A model generated the notes under the pieces. The model saw nothing but the letters and a program-made list of their open reading frames with translations, was not told the DNA's origin and made no database searches. The position numbers were made by a program, and so were the translations under genes. A DNA stretch of 64,000 nt. Source: Syntrophomonas sp. UBA5314 (lineage in GTDB: Bacteria; Bacillota; Syntrophomonadia; Syntrophomonadales; Syntrophomonadaceae). Position 1 is the stretch's first letter; every line of letters begins with the position of its first letter. The stretch is from contig DHRK01000044.1 in assembly GCA_002410325.1 (NCBI GenBank), positions 40,047 to 104,046 of the forward strand. The letters are read 5' to 3'. Of this stretch, positions 54,698 through 63,917 are shown piece after piece.

Positions 54698-55030
54698 AGT
54701 ATGATACACAGAGAAACAACCCCTACGATTACCAGGCAAAATTGAAACAATTCACTGTATGTAATCATAGGCATCACCTCCCCTCGCGGGAAAGTGACCA
54801 ACCGCCAAACGGCAACTCCATTCTAATTTTAGCGTATTATTCCAAAAAATGCCTTTCTGCCTCAATATCTTACAATATTATCGATTGCTTAACGGCTTTC
54901 TCTGGCTTTTAAACAGAGTATATCCCGGCTCAATACACATAATTTGTCAATAATATTGGTATTTGGCAGGAAACAACAGGTAAATGACGAAGGGGTATAT
55001 AGGAAAATTGATGCAAAGGAGTATTGTACT
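54698..55030. other. AT-rich spacer without a gene
   Basis: No supported coding frame, RNA or repeat was seen between the intron-like element and the cas6-like fragment. Confidence 0.5.
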
Positions 55031-55117
55031 ATGCGCATCAATATCGAATTAGCTTCCTACCAGGAAATCAAGCTGCCCATTCATTACAGCCATATTATTC
55101 AGGAATTCCCCAGTTAA
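55031..55117 (+). pseudogene. Truncated cas6-like start
   Basis: ATG with AAAGGAG 9 nt upstream opens a 28-codon frame beginning MRINIELASY and followed by KLPIHYSHIIQEF, then TAA. This matches the usual start of Cas6 crRNA endonucleases (MR-I-I-L, then LP-HY-H-IQ). The rest is missing. Type I-C systems do not use Cas6, so this would be a relic of a different CRISPR type. Confidence 0.5.
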
Positions 55118-55453
55118 GATAGAGACCGGAATTATACGAGTTCTTCCTAATATTAGCATTGGCATGGTGTTTTGATGAAAAGGAAAGTGTTTATGTTAAG
55201 GATGTATCGCAATGTGGACAAGACCGATACTGGTGACAGTACGGTTAGCTATCCTGCCCCAACATATTAATTTAGATTTTGCTTAAATAATGACCCAAAT
55301 ACACCAGAATAATGATATAAAAAATTTGCCAATGGCGGAGATCTGATCCGAAAACGTTTTTCCATGACATTATTGCCCCTTAATACTTGAATAATTAAAA
55401 TTTATTCTTGTGGTTAAAAAAAAATTTTGCTTTTTATGAGATGGGGGATTAAC
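55118..55453. other. AT-rich spacer before cas3
   Basis: Contains only very short frames (for example 25 codons from 55195) and no recognisable feature. It presumably holds the cas promoter, which I could not pin down. Confidence 0.4.
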
Positions 55454-57976
55454 GTGAGGGACGATAGAGATAAGGATAAAATAAAGAATAATCCGAAGTT
55501 TATTGCGCATCTTCGTGAAAAGGACAGAGAAGAGCAGTCTCTAGAGGAGCACCTTGAAGAAGCAGCTGTTTTAGCGGGGAAATTTGCTAAGAAAATTGGC
55601 TTGGAAAAACACGGGGAACTCATCGGCTTATTACATGATCTAGGAAAAGCTACCTTTGAATTTTACCAATACATCGGATCAGCAACGGGCTTAATTGATC
55701 CGGATGAAGATGATTATATAGATGCATCCGGAAAAAAGGGAAAAATTGATCATTCTAGTGCTGGTGCTCAGATTATCTATAATTACTTCTCTGATAAAGG
55801 CAAAGAAAGTATTTTCACCTCCCAAATCTTATCTTTAATAATAGCCTCTCATCATTCTGGAATAATTGATTGCCTAACCCCAGATGGCATTGATAACTAT
55901 TCACGCCGAATGAATAAATCTGATGAGAAGACGAGAACTAAAGAAGCTCTCGCGAACGTCAATGATACCGTAAAACGTAAGATGGAAGAAATATTATCCG
56001 ATAGCAATTTCGTCAACGATTTTAATCTTAAGCTTAAATCCTTACAAGAACGCAATGATTCAAATGATACGTTTATGTTTAAGGTCGGATTATTAACAAG
56101 ATTTCTTTTTAGTTGTCTAATCGATGCGGATAGATTAAATACCGCTGATTTTGAATTCCCAGAGAGACTTAACCTGAAAAATCAAGGGAATTATGTTCCC
56201 TGGCCGATGCTTATTGACAAGTTAGAAAAGCATTTAAGCGATTTTGAAAATAAAGCAGAAAATAAAAATAAAGAGCAGGAAAAGGTTAATAAGTTGCGTA
56301 GGCAGATCTCGGATCATTGTTTGAAATTCTCAGATCATCCCAAAGGGCTTTATCAATTGACTGTGCCTACAGGTGGAGGTAAAACCCTTTCAAGTTTACG
56401 CTTCGCCTTAAATCATGCGTGTCATCAAGAAATGGAGAGAATTATTTATGTCATTCCCTATACGTCGATCATTGACCAGAATGCAGAGACAGTCAGAAAG
56501 ATAATGATAGGCGAAACAGGGAAAGAAGTTGATGTAAGCGATATTGTTCTTGAGCATCATTCCAATCTCACTCCGGAGGAGGAGACCACCCATCAGAAAC
56601 TATTGGCTGAGAACTGGGACGCACCGATTGTATTTACCACGATGGTGCAACTGCTGGAAACGTTATTTGGATACGGGACCCGAAACGCCAGAAGAATGCA
56701 CCAACTGGCTAATGCTGTGATTATCTTTGATGAAATCCAAACTTTACCTGTCCAATGCGTGTATCTCTTTAATATAGCGATTCGGTTTTTGCTCAAGGCT
56801 TGTGGCTCGACAGTAATACTTTGCACCGCAACACAACCGTTATTGAACAGCGAAATCCTCGGTAAAAAGGCTTTAGCGATTGGACCGGAACAGCAAATGA
56901 TGCCCGGTGTTAGTAAATTATTTGAGGCTTTGAAAAGGGTTGAGGTTTTTGATCGGTGCAAAGTCGGAGGCTGGACAATAGAAGAGGTAGCTGGTTTGGT
57001 TGAAGAAGAATTAAACGAGACGGGCAGTGTCTTGGTTATCGTAAATACTAAAAAATCAGCGATTGCTCTCTTTCAGCAGGTTCGGAAGATTCCGAAAGCA
57101 AAAGTGTATCATCTCAGTACCAATATGTGTCCTGCACATCGTTTACAATATTTGCAAGAAATTAAAGATTGTCTAATTAGTGAGCAGCCGGTTATCTGCG
57201 TTAGTACTCAATTAATTGAAGCCGGTGTGGATATTGATTTTGGTAGTGTTATCCGTTATCTGGCCGGACTGGATTCCATTGCCCAGGCTGCCGGGCGCTG
57301 CAACAGAAATGGTGCCCGAGAGCAACGCGGAAGGGTTTTCGTTGTGAATCCGCTGGAGGATAAACTCAACAAATTAACAGATATAAAAATCGGCAGAGAT
57401 AAAACAGAACGAATATTGGAGGAATTTAAAACGGATTCTGCGCAATTCGAGGAAGATATTCTGGGGTTAAAAGCCATGGAACGTTATTATCAATATTATT
57501 TTTACGAGCGAAAGGGGGATATGAGTTATACAGTAGGCCCTAACTCAGAAGCGGGCAGAGCGGATAATCTTTTTGATCTTATATCGATAAACCCAAAATC
57601 TGTTCAAGAATATCAGCGGATAAACTCTTATTCACCGGAAATACTTCTGCGTCAGTCTTTTATGACAGCCGCCAAAATCTTTCAGGCTATCGATTCAAGT
57701 ACTCAGGGCGTTATCGTGCCATACGGTGAAGGCAACCGGATTATCAGCGAACTATGCGGAATAAAAGATCTTCACACACAATACCGGTTGCTTAGAGCGG
57801 CGCAACGGTATTCTGTCAATGTTTATCGCAATCAATTTGATGCATTAATCAAACAGAAGATTATTTATGAAGTGCAGGAGGGGGCAGGGATATTCTATTT
57901 AGATAAGCAGTACTACAGCGATGAGTATGGCATGAGCGAGGTTAAAATCAAAGACATGGATTTTCTAGGTTATTGA
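55454..57976 (+). CDS. cas3: CRISPR-associated helicase/nuclease Cas3 (type I-C)
   Basis: Degrades target DNA after Cascade binding. It has 840 residues from GTG 55454 (GGGGG just upstream; ATG 55436 is an alternative). The N-terminal HD nuclease shows His61-Asp62 in LLHDLGKATFEF, KIDHSSAGAQ and ASHHSGIID. The SF2 helicase has Walker A TVPTGGGKTLSS, the DExH-type IIFDEIQTLP, and VSTQLIEAGVDIDF with QAAGRCNRNG. First gene of the cas operon. Confidence 0.95.
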   Translation: MRDDRDKDKIKNNPKFIAHLREKDREEQSLEEHLEEAAVLAGKFAKKIGLEKHGELIGLLHDLGKATFEFYQYIGSATGLIDPDEDDYIDASGKKGKIDHSSAGAQIIYNYFSDKGKESIFTSQILSLIIASHHSGIIDCLTPDGIDNYSRRMNKSDEKTRTKEALANVNDTVKRKMEEILSDSNFVNDFNLKLKSLQERNDSNDTFMFKVGLLTRFLFSCLIDADRLNTADFEFPERLNLKNQGNYVPWPMLIDKLEKHLSDFENKAENKNKEQEKVNKLRRQISDHCLKFSDHPKGLYQLTVPTGGGKTLSSLRFALNHACHQEMERIIYVIPYTSIIDQNAETVRKIMIGETGKEVDVSDIVLEHHSNLTPEEETTHQKLLAENWDAPIVFTTMVQLLETLFGYGTRNARRMHQLANAVIIFDEIQTLPVQCVYLFNIAIRFLLKACGSTVILCTATQPLLNSEILGKKALAIGPEQQMMPGVSKLFEALKRVEVFDRCKVGGWTIEEVAGLVEEELNETGSVLVIVNTKKSAIALFQQVRKIPKAKVYHLSTNMCPAHRLQYLQEIKDCLISEQPVICVSTQLIEAGVDIDFGSVIRYLAGLDSIAQAAGRCNRNGAREQRGRVFVVNPLEDKLNKLTDIKIGRDKTERILEEFKTDSAQFEEDILGLKAMERYYQYYFYERKGDMSYTVGPNSEAGRADNLFDLISINPKSVQEYQRINSYSPEILLRQSFMTAAKIFQAIDSSTQGVIVPYGEGNRIISELCGIKDLHTQYRLLRAAQRYSVNVYRNQFDALIKQKIIYEVQEGAGIFYLDKQYYSDEYGMSEVKIKDMDFLGY

Positions 57977-57989
57977 GGAGGTGATTAAC

Positions 57990-58709
57990 ATGGAAAACAA
58001 AGTTGAATTCAAAGTGTACGGCAAATATGCGCTGTTTACTGATCCGCTAACCAAAATCGGTGGAGAAAAATGCAGTTACCAGATTCCTACCTACCAGGCA
58101 TTAAAGGGAATCATAGAATCGGTGTATTGGAAGCCGACAATCGTCTGGTTTATCGATAAGATACGCGTAATTAAGCCGATAAAAACTCAGACCCGAAGCG
58201 CTAAGCCCATTGAGTACGGTGGAGGGAATTCCTTATCGATTTATACTTACCTTTCTGACGTTGAATACCAGGTACAAGCTCATTTTGAATGGAACTGGCA
58301 TCGGGAAGACCTAGCTAAGGACCGTAATGAAAACAAGCACTTTTTTGTTGCCAAACGCATGATTGAGCGCGGCGGCAGAAGGGATATATTTCTGGGAACC
58401 CGTGAATGTCAGGGATATGTAGAACCTTGTAGGTTCGGCGAAGACGAGAGCTTCTATCACAATTATGGTGAGCTTAGCTTTGATTTGATGTTTCATGGCT
58501 TTGATTATCCCGATGAACTTGGAAAAAATGAGCTTTGCGCCAGATTCTGGCGTCCGAAAATGATTAACGGTGTCGTGGAATTTATCCGCCCCGAACTATG
58601 CGAGATTCGCAAATTTATCAGGGAAATGTCGGCACGCAATATTGAATCGGTAGGCTTGGAAGAGGAAGGCCTCTTGGAAGGATATCAGGAAGAGGTGGCA
58701 AGCCGATGA
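57990..58709 (+). CDS. cas5c: Cas5c (Cas5d), crRNA-processing endoribonuclease of type I-C
   Basis: In type I-C this protein replaces Cas6: it cuts the repeat RNA and stays on the crRNA 5' handle. The 239 residues start EFKVYGKYALFTDPLTKIGGEKCSYQIPTYQALKGI, typical of the I-C subfamily, with Tyr and Lys residues of the active region in that segment. ATG 57990 has GGAGGT 7 nt upstream. It overlaps cas8c by 4 nt. Confidence 0.94.
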   Translation: MENKVEFKVYGKYALFTDPLTKIGGEKCSYQIPTYQALKGIIESVYWKPTIVWFIDKIRVIKPIKTQTRSAKPIEYGGGNSLSIYTYLSDVEYQVQAHFEWNWHREDLAKDRNENKHFFVAKRMIERGGRRDIFLGTRECQGYVEPCRFGEDESFYHNYGELSFDLMFHGFDYPDELGKNELCARFWRPKMINGVVEFIRPELCEIRKFIREMSARNIESVGLEEEGLLEGYQEEVASR

Positions 58710-60679
58710 GTTGGTTACAAAAGCTTTATCAAACCGCTGAGAATTGCCAATCTATGATGGGATACGGTTCGGATGAAAAAGAAGTGCCGCTTTTACCGAT
58801 CTGCCACACGACTCAAAAGGCCCAAATCGAGATCGTTATTGATCGAGACGGCAATTTTAAACGGGCTAGAGTTATTCCGAAAGAGGAAGCCCGTACTATT
58901 GTTCCATGCACCGAGACCTCAGGCGGCAGATCGGGGAGAAAGCCTGAAACTCATCCTCTCTGTGATAAGCTACAATACGTAGCGGGAGATTTTGTGGATT
59001 ATGGAGGGGAGGTAACCAGCGGGTATGCCCAAAAGCCCAGAGAACCACATGAAAAATATAAAAAACTTTTGAGCAAATGGTGTGAATCAGAATATCCCAA
59101 CATTAAAGCGCAGGCGATCTTGAAATATATCAACAAAACAAATGTTATTAAAGATTTAGTCGATTTTCAAATTTTATTTATTGGTGAGGATAAGAAGCTT
59201 TTAAAATCATGGGGAGAAGATGAGGAATCAGAAAAAAATAAACCGGATATTTTTAAGTTACTGCCAGGAAAAACAAACAAAAAAACCGGCGAAGTAGAAA
59301 ATTGGCAGGCGGATGCTTTTGTCCGCTGGATAGTGGAGATTCCCAATGACCCTCAATCCGCCACTTGGACAGATGTAAATTTGTTTGAAAGTTGGACTAA
59401 ATATTATTCGTCAACTAAGGAAAGTAAGACATTCTGCTTAGTAACCGGAACGGAAGTTATGGCGGCCGATCAACACCCTGCCAAGATAAGAAATGACGGG
59501 GATAAAGCCAAACTTATTTCAGCCAATGATACCAGTGGGTTCACCTTCCGGGGCCGTTTCTTATCAGCAGGACAGGCCTGCGGTGTTGGGTTTGAAGTAA
59601 CCCAGAAAGCACATAACGTTCTGCGTTGGTTAATCAACCGGCAGGGGTATAAAAGGGGCGATCAGGCAATCGTAGCCTGGGCCACTTCCGGGAAAGAGAT
59701 CCCCGATCTCATGGCGGATTCCTTATCAATGCTGGGTTTGGCGGATATGGAAAATGATTCGGAGTCCGCAATATCAACCGCTCAGGATCTTGCACTTAAA
59801 TTAAGCAAGAAAATTGCCGGCTATAGCGTCGAACTAGGCAATACCGCTAATATTGTGGTATTGGGGTTGGATTCCGCTACCCCCGGTCGGATGGCCATTA
59901 CCTTCTATCGGGAATTAACAGGTTCGGATTTTTTAGACAGAGTTCAAAAGTGGCATGAGACGTGCTGCTGGCTCCATGGGTATCGGTCAAAAGCAATACT
60001 TGACGCTCAGACCGGTAAGAAAAGGACATTGCATTTCAGGTTTATCGGCGCGCCTGCACCAAATGATATAGCGGAAGCGGCATACGGTACTCGGATAGAT
60101 GATAAACTCCGGAAGGCAACGGTGGAACGTATTATTCCCTGTATCATTGATGGACGGAAACTGCCAAGAGATTTAGTTGAATCCGCAGTTCGTCGCGCCT
60201 CCAACCGTATCGGCCTGGAGGATTGGGAATGGAATAAAACGCTTAGTATTGCTTGTGCACTTTATAAAAAATATCATGAGAAGGAGAATTTTGATATGGC
60301 GCTGGATAAAAAAAGGGATACAAAGGACTATTTATATGGTAGATTGTTGGCTCTGGCCGACAGCATTGAAGAATGGGCAATCAATGATTCCGGGGAAAAA
60401 CGGCAGACAAATGCCGCCAGATTGATGCAGCGTTTTGCTGATCGTCCCTTTTCAACATGGCGTACTTTGGAACTGGCGTTGGGTCCCTATAAAGCCAGAC
60501 TTGGAGGCAAATCCGCAACAAGGCAGCAATTGATTTCAGAAGTTATTGATATGTTTAAGCCGGATGATTTTATGAGTGATAAGAAGTTAAGCGGTGAATT
60601 TCTGCTTGGCTATCATAGCCAACGCGAAGCGCTCCGGAAAAAAAGAGATGAAGAGAAGCCCCGGACTGAGGCGCATTAA
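58706..60679 (+). CDS. cas8c: Cas8c (Csd1), large Cascade subunit
   Basis: The 657-residue large subunit of type I-C Cascade, expected to recognise the PAM. It starts WLQKLYQTAENCQSM and contains the Csd1 features GADQ-like spacing around HPAKIRNDGDKAKLISAND and SGFTFRGRF, plus the NVLRWLINRQGY segment. In I-C loci this gene can also yield a small Cas11 from an internal start; an internal GTG or ATG near the 3' third was not tested here. ATG start overlaps cas5c. Confidence 0.93.
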   Translation: MSWLQKLYQTAENCQSMMGYGSDEKEVPLLPICHTTQKAQIEIVIDRDGNFKRARVIPKEEARTIVPCTETSGGRSGRKPETHPLCDKLQYVAGDFVDYGGEVTSGYAQKPREPHEKYKKLLSKWCESEYPNIKAQAILKYINKTNVIKDLVDFQILFIGEDKKLLKSWGEDEESEKNKPDIFKLLPGKTNKKTGEVENWQADAFVRWIVEIPNDPQSATWTDVNLFESWTKYYSSTKESKTFCLVTGTEVMAADQHPAKIRNDGDKAKLISANDTSGFTFRGRFLSAGQACGVGFEVTQKAHNVLRWLINRQGYKRGDQAIVAWATSGKEIPDLMADSLSMLGLADMENDSESAISTAQDLALKLSKKIAGYSVELGNTANIVVLGLDSATPGRMAITFYRELTGSDFLDRVQKWHETCCWLHGYRSKAILDAQTGKKRTLHFRFIGAPAPNDIAEAAYGTRIDDKLRKATVERIIPCIIDGRKLPRDLVESAVRRASNRIGLEDWEWNKTLSIACALYKKYHEKENFDMALDKKRDTKDYLYGRLLALADSIEEWAINDSGEKRQTNAARLMQRFADRPFSTWRTLELALGPYKARLGGKSATRQQLISEVIDMFKPDDFMSDKKLSGEFLLGYHSQREALRKKRDEEKPRTEAH

Positions 60680-60729
60680 AGAGGGATTAAGAGAATGCCA
60701 TTAAATATAACTAAAGGAGGATTTTATCC

Positions 60730-61593
60730 ATGGCCTTGAAAAATAAAATCGATTTTGCGGTGATTATTAATGTAAAAAATGCGAACCCCAACGGTGACCC
60801 GCTAAATGGGAACAGACCTCGTGTCAACTATGACGGAATCGGAGAATTGACAGATGTCTGTATTAAGCGAAAAATCCGGAATCGGCTAATAGAGGCAGGT
60901 TATGGTATCTTTGTTCAATCCGACGATAACCGGATTGATGAGTATCCAAGCCTTCGCAAGAGAGCTGAAGGTGAGATTCATAAAGATGATTGGAAAGATG
61001 AGAAAAAATTTCGCGAAGCTGTTTGCAGGAAATGGATAGATGTTCGCGCCTTTGGTCAGGTCTTTGCCTATGAAGGAGATAAGAAAGGTGGGGGGGTATC
61101 CATAGGAATTCGGGGGCCTGTATCGATACATTCCGCATTCTCCATTGCTCCTGTTCTTGAACGCATTTCCAGTATTCAGATAACCAAATGTGTAAGCAGT
61201 GAAGGCGATGGGACCAAACGCTCATCCGATACAATGGGTATGAAACATAGGGTAGATCATGGAGTATACGTTTTTTACGGAAGCATGAACCCTCAATTGG
61301 CTAGCAAAACCGGATTTAGTGATGAAGATGCGGAAGCAATAAAGAAGGTTTTGGCGAATTTATTTGAGAATGATGCTTCATCCGCAAGACCGGAGGGAAG
61401 TATGGAGATATACAAAGTCTATTGGTGGGAGCACAATTGTAAAAATGGGCAATATTCGTCCGCTAAGGTTCATCGCTCTCTAAAAGTAGAGGTAAAGCCT
61501 GATGTGGATGTTCCCAATGATGTTGATGAAGATTACATTATTACGCTTCAACCGCTCCCTGAACTGATTCCGGAAATAATGCCTGGAAGGTAA
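60730..61593 (+). CDS. cas7: Cas7 (Csd2), Cascade backbone
   Basis: A 287-residue RAMP protein forming the crRNA-binding filament of type I-C Cascade. The NANPNGDPLNGNRPRVNYDG start is characteristic. RDIRVFGQ-like WIDVRAFGQVFAY and IGIRGPVSIHSAFSIAPV follow. ATG behind AAAGGAGG. A 50-nt gap separates it from cas8c. Confidence 0.95.
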   Translation: MALKNKIDFAVIINVKNANPNGDPLNGNRPRVNYDGIGELTDVCIKRKIRNRLIEAGYGIFVQSDDNRIDEYPSLRKRAEGEIHKDDWKDEKKFREAVCRKWIDVRAFGQVFAYEGDKKGGGVSIGIRGPVSIHSAFSIAPVLERISSIQITKCVSSEGDGTKRSSDTMGMKHRVDHGVYVFYGSMNPQLASKTGFSDEDAEAIKKVLANLFENDASSARPEGSMEIYKVYWWEHNCKNGQYSSAKVHRSLKVEVKPDVDVPNDVDEDYIITLQPLPELIPEIMPGR

Positions 61594-61599
61594 TCACTT

Positions 61600-62298
61600 A
61601 TGTCAGTTTATCAGGAAGAAGACCTTCTCCTATTATCAGGAATCCAGCACTTCGCATTTTGTGAGCGGCAATGGGGCTTAATCCATCTCGAGCAGCAATG
61701 GCAGGAAAACCTGAAGACGGCTGAAGGGCATATATTGCATGAACGTGTACACGATCCGGATTATAAGGAATCGCGGGTGGGGGTGGTCTCTGCCCGCTCA
61801 TTGTCGTTGAAATCTTATTCATTGGGGCTGGCGGGAGTTGCTGATCTGGTCGAATTTATTCCTTTATCTGATGAGAATGACAGTGCCGGAGTCCCGTTGT
61901 CAGGCCGAAAGGGTCGCTATCAACCGGTGCCGGTCGAATATAAAAGGGGAAAGCCCAAAAAGGATGACCGGGACGCCGTACAGCTGTGTGCTCAAGCTAT
62001 ATGCCTTGAAGAAATGATGTCTATGCAAATTGAGTATGGATACTTATTTTACGGTCAAACCCAGCATCGTTTTGAAGTGGTTTTCGACCATAAATTGAGA
62101 CAGCGGGTTGAAAGTCTGGCAAAAAGCATGCACGACAGTTATGAAGCAGGATATACCCCGATGGCTCGCAAGGGAGTAAAATGCGGTCTCTGTTCAATGG
62201 AAAACATTTGTTTACCGAAGATGATGAGAAAAACCAGGTCAGTCGAGGTCTACCTGAAAGAGATGCTGAGTGAGGCTAATTTGGAAATAGAAATGTAA
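61600..62298 (+). CDS. cas4: Cas4 (RecB-like Fe-S nuclease)
   Basis: Takes part in spacer selection and trimming with Cas1-Cas2. The 232 residues include the first Fe-S Cys21 in FAFCERQW, the RecB-type nuclease motifs (GVADLVEFIP; PVEYKRGKPK) and the last cysteines in KCGLCSMENICLP (Cys195, Cys198, Cys204). It starts 6 nt after cas7. Confidence 0.95.
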   Translation: MSVYQEEDLLLLSGIQHFAFCERQWGLIHLEQQWQENLKTAEGHILHERVHDPDYKESRVGVVSARSLSLKSYSLGLAGVADLVEFIPLSDENDSAGVPLSGRKGRYQPVPVEYKRGKPKKDDRDAVQLCAQAICLEEMMSMQIEYGYLFYGQTQHRFEVVFDHKLRQRVESLAKSMHDSYEAGYTPMARKGVKCGLCSMENICLPKMMRKTRSVEVYLKEMLSEANLEIEM

Positions 62299-62313
62299 AC
62301 AAGGAGCGGCTCT

Positions 62314-63345
62314 ATGCGAAAGCTGATGAACGTACTGTATGTAACAACTCCAGAGGCATATCTGACTAAGGATGGGGAAAATGTTGTTGTTCGAGTGGAG
62401 GATAACATCCTCGGTAGGGTGCCGATACACATTCTGGAAGGAATAGTTACCTTTGGGTATATGGGTGCCAGTCCACGACTAATGGGACTTTGCGCAGAGC
62501 GAGGCGTTTCGCTGTCCTTTCTATCCAGTTTCGGCAAGTTTATGGCCAGGGTCGAAGGCCCTGTCTCCGGCAATGTATTATTAAGACGCCGTCAGTACAG
62601 GAATGCTGATGATGTTAGTATGTCCGCCAAAATAGCTTCTACAATCGTCCTGGGTAAAGTATTAAACTGCAGAACTGTGCTGCAAAGAGCGGTTCGTGAT
62701 CACAGGGAGAAAATTGACAGCGGAAAACTTGAGCAAAGCATTGCCAAAATGGCCTATCAGGTCAAAAAACTTGAGCAATGCAGACAGATGGACACCGTAA
62801 GAGGAATAGAAGGAGAAGCGGCACAAACATATTTTTCCTGCTTTTCCGAACTTGTCTTGGAAAATAAGGATTACTTTTCTTTTAGCGGTCGCAGCAGGCG
62901 CCCCCCACTCGATAATATGAACGCTTTAATATCATTTTTATATACCCTTCTGGTTCATGACACCAGGTCAGCACTCGAGACAGTAGGCCTGGACCCGGCT
63001 GTTGGATTTCTCCATCGTGATAGACCCGGGCGGCCAAGCCTGGCATTAGATTTAATAGAAGAATTACGGCCGGTAATAGCTGATCGTTTGGCATTTTCGT
63101 TAATAAATCGAAAGCAAATTAATGAGAATGGCTTCGTGAGAAACGAAAGTGGTGGTGTGGTCATGAACGACGAAACCAGAAAAATAATATTGACTGCCTG
63201 GCAGAAGCGCAAGCAAGAAGAGATCACCCACCCGTTTTTAGAAGAAAAGGTGGAAATTGGTCTGCTTCCTTACGTTCAGGCATTGCTGATGGCCAGATTC
63301 TTACGTGGTGATTTGGACGGTTATCCAGTATTCATATGGAGGTAA
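62314..63345 (+). CDS. cas1: Cas1, spacer integrase (I-C type)
   Basis: The 343-residue integrase subunit. RGIEGEAAQTYFSCF carries the metal-binding Glu; VGFLHRDRPGRPSLALDLIEELRP carries the His and Asp. VTFGYMGASPRLMGLCAERGVSLSFLS is typical of the N-terminal domain. ATG behind AAGGAG. Confidence 0.97.
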   Translation: MRKLMNVLYVTTPEAYLTKDGENVVVRVEDNILGRVPIHILEGIVTFGYMGASPRLMGLCAERGVSLSFLSSFGKFMARVEGPVSGNVLLRRRQYRNADDVSMSAKIASTIVLGKVLNCRTVLQRAVRDHREKIDSGKLEQSIAKMAYQVKKLEQCRQMDTVRGIEGEAAQTYFSCFSELVLENKDYFSFSGRSRRPPLDNMNALISFLYTLLVHDTRSALETVGLDPAVGFLHRDRPGRPSLALDLIEELRPVIADRLAFSLINRKQINENGFVRNESGGVVMNDETRKIILTAWQKRKQEEITHPFLEEKVEIGLLPYVQALLMARFLRGDLDGYPVFIWR

Positions 63346-63377
63346 AGACTTGGAAAATTGATTGAGGTGTATTAAAA

Positions 63378-63668
63378 ATGATGGTTTTGATAACTTATGA
63401 TGTTAGCACCAGTTCCAGCGGAGGCCAAAAGCGCTTGCGCAAAGTTGCAAAAGAATGTGTCAACTTCGGGCAAAGGGTGCAAAAGTCGGTCTTTGAATGC
63501 CTTCTGGAGCCTGCCCAGTTTGCTAATCTCAAGAACCGTTTGGAGAAAATTATTGATCAGGAGCAGGATAGCATCCGCATATATTACTTGGGCAACAACT
63601 GGAAACGCAGAGTGGATCATATCGGGTTGAAAGAAAGCTACGACCCGGAGGGGACATTGTTACTATAA
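63378..63668 (+). CDS. cas2: Cas2
   Basis: The 96-residue ferredoxin-fold partner of Cas1. VLITYDVSTSSSGGQKRLRKVA carries the conserved Asp8; VQKSVFECLLEPAQF and IRIYYLGN complete the fold. ATG after TTGAGGTG. Last gene of the operon. Confidence 0.96.
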   Translation: MMVLITYDVSTSSSGGQKRLRKVAKECVNFGQRVQKSVFECLLEPAQFANLKNRLEKIIDQEQDSIRIYYLGNNWKRRVDHIGLKESYDPEGTLLL

Positions 63669-63671
63669 TAG

Positions 63672-63884
63672 CGCGAACCTAAAGCTCTCTTTGAAAACGC
63701 AACATCAGAGTTGCCTGGTAATGGGGGTTAAACTCAAAAAATGAGTTTTGAGGTTCGCGATGCTGGTATAATGGAGTTTCTTAAAAATGTGTCCTGGTTC
63801 TTTGGCAATTAAATACATATCTATCCGGGATTCGCGCAAACAACGCTTGAAAGACCCAATAAATCTAAGGTTTAAATATATACC
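63672..63884 (+). promoter_or_regulatory. CRISPR leader with extended -10 promoter
   Basis: A non-coding region after cas2. A 9-bp inverted repeat CGCGAACCT (63672-63680) / AGGTTCGCG (63751-63759), an inner AAACTCA/TGAGTTT hairpin, and TGGTATAAT (63764-63772), an extended -10 that would drive the array. It ends at the first repeat. Confidence 0.7.
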
Positions 63885-63917
63885 GTCGCGCCCTTCCCGG
63901 GCGGGGGGGTTGAAAAC
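63885..63917 (+). CRISPR. First repeat of a type I-C array (corrupted; array truncated)
   Basis: Begins GTCGCGCCCTTCCCGGGCG and ends TTGAAAAC. Known I-C repeats have the form GTCGCGCC-N-GGCGCGTGGATTGAAAC, so the middle appears altered to a run of G and one extra A. No second repeat or spacer is readable. Confidence 0.6.

Noticed and set aside
54501..54912. Two overlapping small frames in the intron-like region (one containing NKNLTYGLMRRGW)
   Set aside because: They read across the structured 3' end of the group II intron-like RNA and are not protein-like.
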